From: Linum tenue
Taxonomy: Eukaryota > Streptophyta > Magnoliopsida > Malpighiales > Linaceae
Direction of reading: 5' to 3'
Length of the DNA stretch: 64,000 nt
Assembly: GCA_946122785.1 (NCBI GenBank)
Contig: CAMGYJ010000008.1
Location: 26,747,475-26,811,474, forward strand
Position numbers and translations under genes: made by a program. Under the pieces are notes generated by a model. That model did no database searches. It was given only the letters and a program-made list of their open reading frames with translations, and was not told the DNA's origin. Numbering within the stretch: position 1 is the stretch's first letter; the number at the start of each line of letters is the position of its first letter. Below, piece after piece: positions 9,208 to 20,090 of this stretch.

Positions 9208-10160
9208 GGGACCTCCTACAGTAACTTGGGTATAATTTCAAGTTAGGTAACTTGTATAGATCTAAACCGTTAAAATCGATCAAACTTATTTTAAACCATT
9301 GATTAAAGAAATAAAAAAAATAAAAAATAAGAAAAAAATAATTGGCAATAGGGGGTTGCCGGTCACCACCCACTTAACTTACCTTTCTTTGTTTTTTTCT
9401 TTCCTTTTTCACATTTATTTGCTTTCCTTATTTTATCCTTTCCTTATTTTAATTAGAAGCGTTACGTAAGACTTCCGTAATAACTTAGCATTTTACGTAA
9501 CGTGAGATTAATACTCATTACGTAAAGAGACCTTCCTTTACGTAAAGGTTACGGAATGATAGTTATTTCTTACGTAACAGTGAAATCGGAAGCGTTACGT
9601 AAAGTTTCCGTAATGACTTAGCTCTTTACGTAACACAACATTAATACTCGTTACGTAAAGAGACCTTCCATTACGTAAGGCTTCCGTAATGACATTTTAC
9701 AACTGTTACGTAAAATACACATTCATTACGTAAAGGTTACGAAATGATAGTTATTTCTTACGTAACAATTAAATCGGAAGTGTTACGTAAGGTTTACGTA
9801 ATGACTAAACACTTTACGTAACGTGAGGTTAATACTCATTACGTAAAATGACCTTCCATTACGTAAATGTTACGTAACGACAGCTATTTCTTACGTAACA
9901 GTTAAATCAGTAGCGTTACGTAAGGCTTCCGTAATGACTTAACATTTTACGTAACGCAAGGTTAATACTCATTACGTAAAGACACATTCTATTACGTAAG
10001 GCTTCCGTAATGATCTTTTACAACTGTTACGTAAGATTACCATATTTTACGTAACCATTACGTAATGCCTATTGTATCTTACGTAATGCGACCTGTGAAA
10101 CCTGCTATCGCAGGTAAAAAAATTCAAGTTACCTTACTTCAAGTTATTGTAGGAAATCCC
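9208..10160. mobile_element. Non-autonomous MULE filled with TTACGTAA palindromes
   Basis: A perfect 9-bp direct repeat TATCATTTA (9,199-9,207 and 10,161-10,169) flanks terminal inverted repeats: GGGACCTCCTACAGTAACTT on the left, and GGGATTTCCTACAATAACTT on the reverse complement of the right end. Nine-base TSDs and G-rich ends are Mutator-like. The interior from 9,456 to 10,090 holds 27 copies of the 8-bp palindrome TTACGTAA by hand count, arranged in irregular higher-order units of roughly 130-185 bp that also contain CTTCCGTAATGA. No transposase is encoded, and the small ORF at the left end is incidental. Confidence 0.85.
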
Positions 10161-10325
10161 TATCATTTAACCCGTCTAAACTCTCCCGAACAACGGACCG
10201 AACCCGGTACTAGTTGAAATCCTTTGTAACTCCTATTTTATTCTTCTTCCTTTAGAATTTTGGCTCCGTCGCCAGAAAGCGCGTTTAGTAACTAACCGAA
10301 GCAAGCAGACTATACTGGTCATTAA

Positions 10326-10628
10326 TTAACCCTTCTTTACATAAACTTTTTGATGAGTGCGGCCGAATAGTACTGAAGAGGCATAAACTATCCTACTAGA
10401 ACCCAGAATTCCATGGCCCCTCAACTCAATCTTTCCGAATCTCATAATAAAACAATATTTTCTCTCTAGGTGTTTTGTAGACGAGAAATCTTTTTCCTGC
10501 GGCTTTCCTTTGAAGACTGCAAAAGAATCTAGGTCAATGAAAAGCGTTCCAGGTGGAATCTTTCGGATTTTCGGCCATTGTCCATTCAGCCATTCCAAAG
10601 GGGCCGGGTCATACATTTGTGAGAACAC
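10326..10628 (-). other. Unidentified 100-codon open frame
   Basis: The frame begins MFSQMYDPAPLEWLNG and ends GRTHQKVYVKKG. It has no transmembrane segment or motif I recognise, and it lies between two transposons. It could be a fragment of an organelle-derived or transposon-borne gene, but I have no evidence for either. It may also be chance: 100 codons is only modestly long for this base composition. Confidence 0.25.
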
Positions 10629-10861
10629 AAGTAGTCCTTATTTGATTTTTCATAAAAACGAACATAGGTTCTCACCATATGTAATACTTGTGTCATGATC
10701 AACTTCGTTTTTTATGGTTATGCTCACCTTATTTTGTTTAAAATAATAAGGATTTTTCTTATTTCATCACTCACGTAATAATAAGTTGTTGATGGAATTC
10801 CGTGATTCGTCAATTGAATTGATGATTCGTGTTAAAAATATGACAAAATTGGTACACGAGT

Positions 10862-11100
10862 TAGATGAGATTACGCTAAATAATCTATTAGGTAAATCTA
10901 GCTAAGTATGGAATAAATTAGCAATTAGGCTAAGTACGGAATAAATGTAGTTTAGATCTAGCTAAGCATGGAATAAATTAGCAATTAGGCTAAGTACGGA
11001 ATAAATATAATTTAATTCTAGCTAAGCATGGAATAAATTAGCAATTAGGCTATGTATGGAATAAATGTAATTTAAATCTAGCTAAGTATGGAATAAACTT
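10862..11100 (-). repeat. Minisatellite of about 60 bp in the PMD gene
   Basis: About four tandem units carry GCTAAGCATGGAATAAATTA and GGCTAAGTACGGAATAAAT. On the minus strand they follow the end of the large PMD exon. The same array, in the same position relative to the exon, is found at about 55,200-55,490 in the MULE-borne PMD gene. It is therefore an inherited intronic feature of this PMD lineage and not a local accident. Confidence 0.85.
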
Positions 11101-11800
11101 ACTTGACACCATAGGGAGGAATTTGCACAAATCGTACCTAGTCATGTGCTCTCCGGTATGGACGCGGGTCAAGAGTGCAAACATTGGAAGATTCTCCCAT
11201 ACCCAGAGCTGGAGGATGAACATCGCACCACCAGCTTGTTTCGCTCCCACCTTCGAGCAAGTACACAGCTTCCTATATACGCCAGCTAACACGACTGATC
11301 CCCAACTCTTTTCCCCTATTGTGTCCCAGTCACCAAGGAGCAATGACAACCATATGCCTTGAATCCACCTGTTTGACTTGTCGAGGAACAGAAATCCACC
11401 GACCAAACCAATGAGGTAGATGCGTGCATAGCGCTCCACTTGATCTTTCGGAGTCTCTGGGCCGATTTCCACCTCATTTTGGATGTAAGTAACGAGCCAC
11501 GGGACCGACACTTGTCCCGCATTCAACGGTGGATGCCCCCTTCCTTGAATTGGTGTGGTGGTCAGCATGTCAAAGCCAAACGATCACGAATGAACGGCCT
11601 CCAGCCTCCTTCGGGTTTGGTAGTGGTATCAATGATGGCCTCTCCAGTTATCGCCATCCCGGTGAGGATCGCGACGTCTTTGAGGGTGATCGTCATTTCC
11701 CCCTCTGGAAGGTGGAATGTATGGGTTTCGGGGCGCCATCGCTCTTCCATTGCCGTAAGAAGATCGTCGTCGATTTCAATCCGCATGAAATGCCTCAACC
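11050..11800 (-). pseudogene. Plant mobile domain (PMD) gene fragment
   Basis: On the minus strand, 11,798-11,562 encodes the N-terminal half of a PMD (FHLPEGEMTITLKDVAILTG...). After a frame change at about 11,565, 11,568-11,050 encodes the rest: RYARIYLIGLVGGFLFLDKS, WGSVVLAGVYRKLC, and KQAGGAMFILQLWVWENLP, which match the conserved PMD core. PMD proteins of the MAIN/MAIL type are nuclear, and related copies are spread by transposons. The minus-strand continuation is the 60-bp minisatellite. Downstream exons, present in the copy at 54,770-56,870, are not seen here. The fragment is probably a relic of a transposon-borne PMD gene. Confidence 0.82.
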
Positions 11801-11811
11801 ATATGTATACA

Positions 11812-11925
11812 TCGAGTTACCACACACTACCATATGGTATAGTATGGTAACCACAATATACATCTAGTTACCACAAAATACCACCATGGTATAGTATGGT
11901 AACAACAATATACATAAAACAAAGA
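11812..11925. repeat. ACCATATGGTAT-type repeat beside the PMD fragment
   Basis: Two units of TACCATATGGTATAGTATGG lie just upstream (minus strand) of the PMD start; the second unit reads CACCATGGTATAG. They closely resemble the array at 16,490-17,090 inside another MULE. This hints that the PMD fragment and that element share subterminal sequence. Confidence 0.6.
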
Positions 11926-12000
11926 CATACTTCACATGCCTTTCTTCTTCCTCCTCTTGTTTCCTCCTCCGCAAACGAGAACATCAAAATAAGAAAAAAA

Positions 12001-13383
12001 GGGTAAATTGCAAGGTTGGTCACTTGAATTACACTAAAGTTTCAAGTTTGGTCACTAGAAATACTTAATTCCGTTCGTAGTTACTAACTTTACATTTTCG
12101 TTTCATCTTTAGTCACTCTCCGTCCAATTCCGTTAACTTTTGTCTACGTGGCAGTCAACTCTTATAGTTGACCGTTAAATGTGTGACGTGGCATTTAAAA
12201 AATTAATAAAAAATAAAATTTAATAATTCAAAATTTCCACATCATTATTGTAATTAATAAAAAATAAAAAATAATTACTTTTAGACTTTTAGCCCCTCTG
12301 ATTCACCTCGCTCTCTCTCCTCTCTCACATTCGTCGTTCGCCTTCGCCCGTAAGATCGCCGCCGACTCTTCTAAATCACTAGATGTCGCCGCTCAATTTT
12401 TGTGTGATGTCATCGTTGGCCCAAACTCATTCATCCCTAGCCCTTTCACCCCTCTCCCATCCTCACCATCATCAACCCCTCTATATCGATCTACCTCCTC
12501 CATCCCTCTCCTTTGCCACTTCCACGATCGTTGTCGCCTGAAGAAAAGACCACTGTCGCCAACATCATGGAGGCTTTCCTCTCCCCAACCTCCTCCCGTC
12601 GGATGATATCGCTTACTAGCGGTGAAACTGAGAGGCAGGCATTGAGTCCTTTGGCATAGCCGGGAGTCGAAGTAGGGTAAATGTAACGACCGACAAACCT
12701 TTTATCCATCAAATGGTAAATTCCTTTTTCCTTCCATGATTATTCCGTTGCTTAATAAATGATGCCCTTTTTCTCCATCAATTTCGCGAGGGTAGCGGAA
12801 CTCGGAGTTTGATTCATCTGCGTGTTGGTGGCCTCGTACCCTGCATAGAAGAATTTGATAGTCGAGACGTAAGAACCTTCCATTTTGATGGGAACGAAGG
12901 GAGGTCAAGGTCTTAGAAGCTTTAGCGGTGGGGAGAGATGTCGTTGTCGAGTACCGTGATGACAAGGTCGGAGCAAAGTCGTTGTTCTGGAGGAGGCCGG
13001 CGGAGTTGATGGAGGTGCTGAGGCCAAGGAAGTGAAGGGAGCGGTTGTGAAGGAGTCGGAGGCGGTTGGGTAGAGGGAGTTCGACTGAAGAGTGATTACT
13101 GGGTTGTGAAGATGGCGGAGGCGGTCGGGTAGCGGTTATTGGATCAAAAAATTTTAATTTTATTATTGTTTCATAAAAATCTTGAAATTTATTTTTTTAT
13201 TAATTTTTTAAATGCCACATCACACATTTAACGGTCAATTATAAGAGTTGACTGCCACGTAGACAAAAGTTAACGGAATTGGACGGAGAGTGACTAAAGA
13301 TGAAACGAAAATGTAAAGTTAGTGACTACGAACAGAATTAAGTATTTTTAGTGACCAAACTTGAAACTTTATAGTATTTCTGG
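12001..13383. mobile_element. Transposon with inverted repeats of over 200 bp, possibly carrying a captured gene piece
   Basis: 12,001-12,240 and 13,175-13,383 are reverse complements, sharing GTTTCAAGTTTGGTCACTAG, ACTCTCCGTCCAATTCCG and GACTGCCACGTAGACAAAAG. The left terminus starts GGGTAAATTGCAAGG. About 30 bp are missing from the right terminus, so no TSD can be read. The interior is more GC-rich than the flanks and on the minus strand has short open frames (12,702-12,965; 12,491-12,712) without recognised motifs. Long terminal repeats around foreign-looking sequence suggest a Pack-MULE-like element, but the class is inferred. Confidence 0.65.
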
Positions 13384-13384
13384 T

Positions 13385-13912
13385 GTGGACAATTCCTGAT
13401 CCGATCATCAACTTGAGTAACATGTTGGTTTGGTTATGGTATTGACCATTAACTTTCTAAGCACATGGGTACCTATTTTTAAAAAACAAATTCAGTATTT
13501 TTTTTTCCGGTACATCAAGATAGAAGCTTGAGATCTGTTTTCTTCACATTAATGTAATTTCTTGATCGTAGAAAACAAAATCGGCCACTTCGAATCACGA
13601 CCTTCTTGCAGCATTAATTAATTAATTACAGATCATTCATAAAACGGGGTTTATTAATTAGATGGAACTAGCTAGGCTTGCCTCATGAGGCTGACAATGT
13701 CAATGCTTCTTAGTTACAAAAATAAAAGCAGCTGATGATGCAGACAGAATAACTGTGGCGCACGACACCTCACGAAAAAAAAGTCTACGCAGGCAAACCG
13801 ATGCATACATCCTCAGCTCCTTCTTCTCCCTTTTCTGTTCCAAATTGCACTCAGTTGAGCGTTTCCATGCTTGCAGGCAGTTTGAGATGCTCCAAAATAT
13901 AAATATGCATGA

Positions 13913-13947
<35 letters not shown>

Positions 13948-14196
13948 CGTTTTGATGAAAACTATGATGATCAAGAGATCCAACTCGATCGATCAGAAGA
14001 ACCTGCAGCTAGCTAGCTATGGTGGCCGGTGATCAGTCGGCCGGACGGGAGCATGCAGCTAAGGCTCATCACCAGCAACAGCAAGCAAGGTTTTCGATCT
14101 ACAGGTGCACATTTACATATATCACTTTACGAGTATGTACTATATATGTAGGGAAATATGCTTATAATTTCTGACGAGACGGACATATCATAGTTT
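13385..14196. repeat. Duplicon A, left part (copy of 39,855-40,640)
   Basis: Sequence starting CTGGTGTGG...TTCCTGATC is shared with duplicon C, including CGAATCACGAC, ATTAATTAATTACAGATCAT and AGGTTTTCGATCTACAGGTG. An exon-like stretch at about 13,955-14,100 (MIKRSNSIDQKN...) aligns with a longer open frame in C, but a 5-bp indel breaks it here. An (AT)n tract at 13,914-13,945 is a simple repeat. No complete gene is present. Confidence 0.65.
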
Positions 14197-14206
14197 AGAG
14201 ATTTGA

Positions 14207-14445
14207 GGCAAAGGTCACATAGCCCGATTGGGGAACCCTCGTTGAGCGCTCGTTCTGTACGTTTCAAATCTTGAGTTCGAGGCTCCTTGAGGTCCTTTCA
14301 TGGTGTTCCCGGCGGCGCTAGTGGGGATCTTAGTGGAGGGTACAAAGCGCTCAAGCAAGTTAAATGAACCCCTATATTTGATCTCGTTCTGCCATTGCTC
14401 AAGCGGTACGTGGAGATGTTCATGGATTATATAAATTTTTTTTTT
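14207..14445 (+). mobile_element. tRNA-derived SINE, copy 1
   Basis: A perfect 10-bp direct repeat AGAGATTTGA (14,197-14,206 and 14,446-14,455) flanks a unit of about 239 bp. It has an RNA polymerase III box A (TAGCCCGATTGG) near its start, a box B-like GAGTTCGAGGC about 50 bp later, and a run of T at its end. It shares its 5' end CAAAGGTCACATAGCCC and length with the element at 60,149-60,385. SINEs have no coding capacity and depend on LINE enzymes. Duplicon C lacks it, so it inserted after duplication. Confidence 0.82.
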
Positions 14446-15177
14446 AGAGATTTGAAAAACTTTATAGAGTAGGAAAATTAATTTCCACTAAAATGACAAA
14501 TTTTATATCTTCATTTTCTGGAGAAAAAAAAAATTAATTACATTACAAGCACAGCTATCAAACAATATATTTGTCACACTTCATTTCAATTAATTCTAAG
14601 AATTGAAATCCTGAGTTCATTAGAATCATGAGGTTCCTATTCCAACCATCCAAATAATTCCCAAGTAGATGATGGTTATGTGTACGGAATTCAAATGTTG
14701 AAGACAATATAAAGATCAATGAAAGAACCTCGTTGCAAATAGAAGTTTAGGAACAGAAGGAGAGAAGGTCTTTCATCATTTGGGATATAATAAAGCTCCA
14801 CAACAACCACCATATAATTTTGTTTCACCTGATTATAACAAAATGGAAAGGGAGGGGGAAAAAACATACAAAGTAGAAAGAAGATCATCTCACGTACACA
14901 ATGGGTAGAGAAGGGAGTGTAACTAAACAAAAATCGTGAAATTAATGAACATCTGGTGTGTGTTCTGCAATAACATGGTGTGGCCAGTGGCGCGGTTATA
15001 GCGTCTCTTAATTTTGAAATATAACTCAAATGATCTGCAAACTTTACACAAATTTAGAAAACAGAGTAGTCGACAAGATTTTAAATCCATCCATCAATTA
15101 CGATAATTCAAATCCGCCTCTTCTCTTGTTTTGATTTCTAGCTCTGCCACTATATAAGGGTAACTTGGGGCCGCTTG

Positions 15178-15465
15178 TCAGAAAAAGCTGTGGGGTTTGG
15201 TTACAAAAACATATATGGCAATGAAGGCGGCGGCGCCAAAGGCAGACGCTGTTGCAACCACAACCACTATACGGAAGGACAAGATGGCGGCGACGGACCT
15301 TCTCGTGGTTGAGATTGAGGTTGTTGTTGTTGTGGATGCGGCGGAGGGCTTGTGCTTGTGATTGTGCTCCTCCCAGGGCTTAGGGAAGTAACGACAATGG
15401 CCATGGAAGCATGGCGGCTCGCTTTTACGGATCATTTCTTGGATTGTTGTAACAATCTCCTTCAC
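15178..15465 (-). pseudogene. Small single-pass membrane protein ORF, copy A
   Basis: The frame of 95 codons opens at a non-ATG codon and is bounded upstream by an acceptor-like TATGTAG, so it is probably a terminal exon. The first internal Met is in EMIRKSE. A His-rich stretch (HNHKHKP) and Thr/Ser-rich linker precede a C-terminal hydrophobic segment of about 25 residues (VVVVATASAFGAAAFIAIYV), then a short basic tail. The paralogue at 41,412-41,696 is about three-quarters identical, with one in-frame codon deletion. A third trace of the upstream part survives at about 22,535-22,600. The 5' part was lost to a copia insertion. The family is not recognised. Confidence 0.45.
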
Positions 15466-15544
15466 AAGGGCAGCTTCAGACCTACATATTTAGGGTTTCT
15501 CTCCGTAAGAAAAATCATAAAAGAAGAATCACAGAGCAGGTAAA

Positions 15545-15919
15545 TTTTAACAGATTATATATTCATAATGAATGATATGTTGATCTTTGGTTCAAATATT
15601 CATGTTTTCGATGTTGTGTGATAACTTTGATGTGAAAGATATTAGCGAAGGTAGTGCTATTCTTGGAATCAGATAACTAGTACATAAAGAGATTTTCTCT
15701 AAATCAATCTATTTACTTAGAAAATATTATATGTTGAAGAAATACATTCGCTTTGACTATAAACATACGTGTTCATCCTATGATGCTAGTGCAAAAAAGT
15801 TTCAAAAACACTTTAAAATATCTGAATATGCAAGTACAATTGGTACTTTGCGAGACACAACTGCAGACTCGACAATGCATATGTCATAGGATTACTTGAC
15901 AGGTTACCTAATTGTCATT
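15545..15919 (+). pseudogene. Decayed copia RT fragment, copy A
   Basis: The plus strand retains the RT-thumb region of copia pol: DMLIFGSN, NFDVKD, SEGSAILGI and a block like LKKYIRFDYKHT, interrupted by stops. The same relic is at 22,880-23,240 and 42,510-42,640. The fragment stops at the MULE target site at 15,920 and resumes at 17,443, so it predates the MULE. Confidence 0.7.
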
Positions 15920-15928
15920 ATATGGAGG

Positions 15929-17442
15929 AGGTCCAAGATAGGGTCAGTAACCACTGGTTACTGACCCATCAGTAACAACACGCGGGCCGTAGATTTGAGG
16001 AGGTAGAAATCGTGTGGATGGGCTGGAAGCTGGGTGGGGGAGGGGCATTTTTGTCCGTTTTCGTATTTTTAATTTTTTATTTATTCCGCATTTCAATGGC
16101 TGGCTTTTCAATGAAAGAGAGAGAATCTTCCTTCTCTGCAACTCAACTTTATTCCTTCTCTCTTCCTTTTTTTCAATCTCTTTCCATAACCTTTCTCTTT
16201 CTCTATTCCTTCTCTCTTACTTTTTTTCTCACAATCTCATTTTCAAATCTAAATCTGCTCTCTTCCTTCTTAATTTTTTTTTCTCTAGCATAAAAATTGT
16301 AGACACTCTCTTTCATTGCATTTCTTCTCTTCATCAACTCGTTGGACTCAATTCCGATCTTTCTCATTTTTTTGGCATTTTGGTGTTCTTGATTGAGGAA
16401 GAGGAAATGAGATGCATCAGAAGACGATTTTTTTTCTCTCCCTCCATCTGTTTTTTTCCTTTTAGATAATATATTTTGATATTATGACTCTATACCATAT
16501 GGTATTGGGTGGTAACGAAATATATATTGACATCACCACACTATACCCTATGGTAATTTATGGTATTGCATGGTAACGAAATATATATTGATATTACCAC
16601 TCTATACCATATGGTATTGTGTGATATTACCACACTATACCATATGGTATTGTGTGGTAACGAAATATATATTGATATTACCACTCTATACCATATGGTA
16701 TTGTGTGATATTACCACACTATACCATATGGTATTGTGTGGTAACGAAATATATATTGATATTACCACACTATACCCTATGGTATTGGGTGGTAACGAAA
16801 TATATATTGATATTACCACACTATACCATATGGTATTGGGTGGTAACGAAATATATATTGATATTACCACACTATACCCTATGATAATGTATGGTATTGT
16901 GTGGTAACGAAATATATATTGATATTACCACTCTATACCATATGGTATTGTGTGAATTGTGTGATATTACCACACTATACCATATGGTATTGGGTGGTAA
17001 CGAAATATATATTCATGTGGCAAATATTACCATACCACATGGTATGCTCTTGTTTAATACCAGTCAATACCATATGGTATAGACTGGTAATAACTGACAA
17101 ATTTTTTTGTGTCCAAAAAATATCAAAGTGGATATCATTTTGAAGAGCACAATTAATCTGATCTAACTGTGCAAAAAAAATTAAATTTCGACTTAAAACG
17201 AGTGAGAAATCGTCCGTTAAAGATTAAGGGAAGGAAAATTAAATGTTTTGCTAGGAGAGAGAAAGAGGGGCCGATAGGCTCCGGTCAAAAGTGAGCATCA
17301 ATAATAAATAGGAGTAAGTGCAATTTTACCGTACTACCCTTTTCACATTTAATTTAAATAAAAAAGTGACTGACACGTGGGGACCAGGGAAGGGGTTACT
17401 GATGGGTTACTGACCCATCAGTTACTGACAAGATCTGGACCC
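15929..17442. mobile_element. Non-autonomous MULE with an ACCATATGGT array
   Basis: A perfect 9-bp TSD ATATGGAGG (15,920-15,928 and 17,443-17,451) flanks related ends: AGGTCCAAGATAGGGTCAGT on the left and GGGTCCAGATCTTGTCAGTA on the reverse complement of the right. Both ends contain GGTTACTGACCCATCAGTAAC. The pre-insertion site is visible in duplicon B at about 23,230-23,250. The element is 1,514 bp and encodes nothing recognisable. Inside is a pyrimidine-rich stretch (16,130-16,460) and the tandem array at 16,490-17,090. Confidence 0.87.
16490..17090. repeat. Palindrome-rich tandem array
   Basis: Units of roughly 40-65 bp contain the palindrome ACCATATGGT, the block GTGGTAACGAAATATATATT and GATATTACCACACTATACC. 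Unit length varies through internal deletions and duplications. Several frames on both strands stay open for over 100 codons only because the unit lacks stops. The predicted peptides are simple repeats and should not be called genes. Confidence 0.9.
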
Positions 17443-18060
17443 ATATGGAGGATATAATGTTATTGGAAGTGTCATGAGATACCATAAAAAGAACAACTAA
17501 TTTTGACTATGTTTGTAACACTTCATTAACATTCTATACCTCATGTCCGTAACACTTCTCCAAATTTGGAGAAAGATTACTTCATTAACATTCTTTAATT
17601 CAAAATAAAGATATTTAATTCAAAGTAATTATCTTATGAGTTATGAGAGTGCATTTTAATTAAGGGGAGCAATCATTTTCTTAAAACGCATGGCTTATTC
17701 CCTCACAAAAGAGAAAATAACGAGGTTTTTCCTCCTATAAAAACTAGACCTCCTAAATCCTCTAAGCATACAATTGTGAGCTCAAATAGAAAGATAGTAC
17801 TAATAAATCTAGGGTTTTTGCACTACAAGAGAACGTGAGAGTGGTTGTTATATCTTAGGAGGAATCGACTCATAGTATATTATGGATAATACGAGATAAT
17901 GTTGAGAACGTTTTAAAGGAAAGCGACCGAATTCGCGAGCAACTAGAATATTAGTAACCCTAATTTTCATTATTGATAGTTTCTAACAATTTTCAGTTAG
18001 GACCTTCCTAGGGTTTTGGGTGCCCGTACAGACCTAGTAAATTAGATGCCTAGGCAAAAA
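17443..18060 (+). mobile_element. Copia 3' region and LTR remnant, copy A
   Basis: After the MULE the copia relic resumes (TGTTATTGGAAGTGTCATGAG) and is followed by about 350 bp matching the LTR of duplicon C (about 43,660-44,040), with shared blocks CTAGGGTTTTTGCACTACAAGAG, the GAACGTTTTAAAG motif and AATAATACCAGA. The LTR start and a large part of pol are deleted. The block abuts the 3' flank of the TIR gene, just as in C. Confidence 0.65.
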
Positions 18061-18121
18061 TAATACCAGATTATATGTTTGAAACAAATAAAAACGAAGC
18101 CAAGTATGGATAGTTAGATAG

Positions 18122-18607
18122 TTAGATAGCAGACCGGCCGGCGGTGAGGACCCAGCCGGAGATGCCGGCAAGCCAAGCAATTGCTTGGATCCAGGCGTGA
18201 ACCCTTCGGTAAGTGAACTGGGTTTTGTATCGGTTAAAGCAGTCGTGGAAGCAGCCGCCGGATCCGGAGTCGACGACGAGAGTGGCGCAGTCGTCGTCGG
18301 GGGAGATATGGAAGAAGACGGGCAAGCAGGCGTGGCTGCCGGCGGCGTGCTGCTCCTTGATTTGGACGAGCTCGTCGAGGCGGAACTCCGAGGAAGCAAA
18401 CCCGCGGCTGAGAATCACGACGGAGAAGCTGGAATCCTCGATCGCGCACCGGACCGCGTCCCTCAGGTTCACCCCTTTGGGCAGATCTCCTCCGCCCATC
18501 ACCGCCGTCAGTCCGGCTTCCCGTAGTCCCGCGCACAGGTGATCCGGGAACCCGCTCCTCAGCTCCCTGCAACAGCAAATGAACACGCCGCCGCCGCCGG
18601 CTGCCAT
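18122..18607 (-). CDS. TIR-domain-only protein, copy A
   Basis: An intronless open frame encodes 161 residues from an ATG preceded by AAGAA. The whole protein is a single TIR domain. The first strand is VFICCC, where most TIRs have VFLSFRG. The BB-loop region is GGGDLPKGVNLRDAV. The catalytic-helix segment SSEFRLDELVQI keeps the Glu of the canonical WCLxEL motif but has Phe and Arg in place of Trp and Cys. It is followed by LPVFFHISPDD and the closing segment VHAWIQAIAWLAGISGW. No NB-ARC or LRR sequence is nearby. Plant TIR domains hydrolyse NAD+ and signal in immunity; whether this one is active is inference. A TATA-like (AT)n tract lies upstream at about 18,763-18,781. Confidence 0.85.
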   Translation of the reverse strand: MAAGGGGVFICCCRELRSGFPDHLCAGLREAGLTAVMGGGDLPKGVNLRDAVRCAIEDSSFSVVILSRGFASSEFRLDELVQIKEQHAAGSHACLPVFFHISPDDDCATLVVDSGSGGCFHDCFNRYKTQFTYRRVHAWIQAIAWLAGISGWVLTAGRSAI

Positions 18608-19279
18608 TTCTTAGAGCGTTGGCAGAATCGCAATTAGGGAGAGAAAGATCTAGAGAATTGACGCCACGGGACTGTGTTTTCACGCAGTCTCTCTCCTTAA
18701 ATCGTGAACGGGAATAATAGGGACGTGGCCACATCAGCCGAGCCATGTTTCGTGGCATAAAATAGTATATATATATATATATTACCGTATTAAACGGCGA
18801 CGTTTATCGTCCCGTGTATGATACGCGCTATTTTTTTTTTTTAGTTTCTTTGTCCCAATTTAATCCTTGGACTTGTTCAATTTCCTCGCCCAGGTATATA
18901 TATATATAGCCAGATGCTAGCTGTTTTTTACACTTCAATTTTTGGGGACAATAACACAGGTACGGTATATTATGGTACAAATTAAATTTATATAGTTGTA
19001 ACTTTTATTGTACGAATTTAGTTTGTACACATACCTTTGTATACAATTTTTTTATAGTAAACATGAATTTGTACTACTACTACGTTATTACAAACTAAAC
19101 TTGTATCATAATATAAAAGTACAAAATTATTCGATATAAAATGAACTTGTATCTTTAACGCTATGTTATCAGTTGGTGAAAGTTAAATGTTTACTTGATA
19201 TGAAATGACATTCTTTGTTGTCGGTGGCCGGAGGCAGGGTTTGAAACTACCCATGTTCTCTTTCGGAATATAAATATTT

Positions 19280-20090
19280 AATTAATAAATATAATTAAAA
19301 TATATTTATTATATTTTACCTTGTTTTAACTTACCTAACTAGGTGGCTGGAATGAATTAAGCTTGATCGAAAAGATGGTAGGGACTTACTATTACAGGCT
19401 TGATTTACAGGATCATTCAGCCTTCTTCTGCCATGGGTTAAATACAAACTGGTGCAATCTGAATAAGGTAAACTTTCAAGTAGTAGTAATTGAATAGCTA
19501 GGTTGCCATTATTCTTGACAGGGTTAGTTTGGGAAATTTGTTAAATTGTTGGTGTTGTAAATTGTAATTGTTAACTAAACTAGCTTCTGAGCCAGAATCC
19601 AGAAGGAAGGAACCATTATATCTTAATGATGAACATATTGATGCTGCTGCTGTTTTGCAAGTTCCTTTGTTTGCTCATAAATGTACAATCTGCTGGGGAA
19701 AGAAGTTAATTAGTAGTGGCAGATCAATGAATTGTGTAAGAAGACTTAATGAAACTTGTTTTTATTTCTCCTCCCAATCTCTTTTTGTTCCATATAATTA
19801 AAAATGATTCTAGTTTCATTTACTGGTTGGATATCCTCTTTTTTTTTTTTTTTCATTTTGCAGCGGTCATGTCATTTGTATAATAGGTGTAGTGCCTAGA
19901 AACATAGGGACTGATTTTCAGTACTATGATTTTTCAGGACGAGGAAGACTCGAAGATTTTGAATTTGATTGATATTGCTGCAGCTACTTAAGAAGCTTTG
20001 GATAACTTTTAGAAGATTTGGTTGGACTAATTAGATTTGTAACTGGTTTCATCTAGTCGGAATTTCATGCAACAATAATTAGTTCATTCA
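19280..20090 (+). pseudogene. Terminal exons of the unidentified duplicated gene, copy A
   Basis: These are counterparts of 7,320-8,110 and 45,230-46,560. At 19,570-19,760 the sequence is open as SEPESRRKEPLYLNDEHIDA, then VPLFAHKCTICWGKK. Copy C has a net indel that breaks this frame. After TTTTGCAG at 19,863 the last exon-like block reads VVPRNIGTDFQYYDFSG in one frame and, after TTTTTCAG, DEEDSKILNLIDIAAAT in another, with stops in both. The first 100 bp match the target site of the young copia at 1,170-1,281. I do not recognise the gene. Confidence 0.45.

Noticed and set aside
9440..10090. CRISPR-like array of TTACGTAA repeats
   Set aside because: Repeat and spacer lengths are irregular, the repeats are only 8 bp, the genome is a plant and the array is bounded by transposon ends with a TSD.
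16541..16907. Three overlapping open frames of over 100 codons on both strands
   Set aside because: They are translations of a tandem repeat whose unit lacks stop codons; the peptides are simple repeats of the unit.
18185..18542. Plus-strand ORFs of over 100 codons opposite the TIR gene
   Set aside because: They are GC-rich antisense shadows of the TIR coding frame and show no domain of their own.
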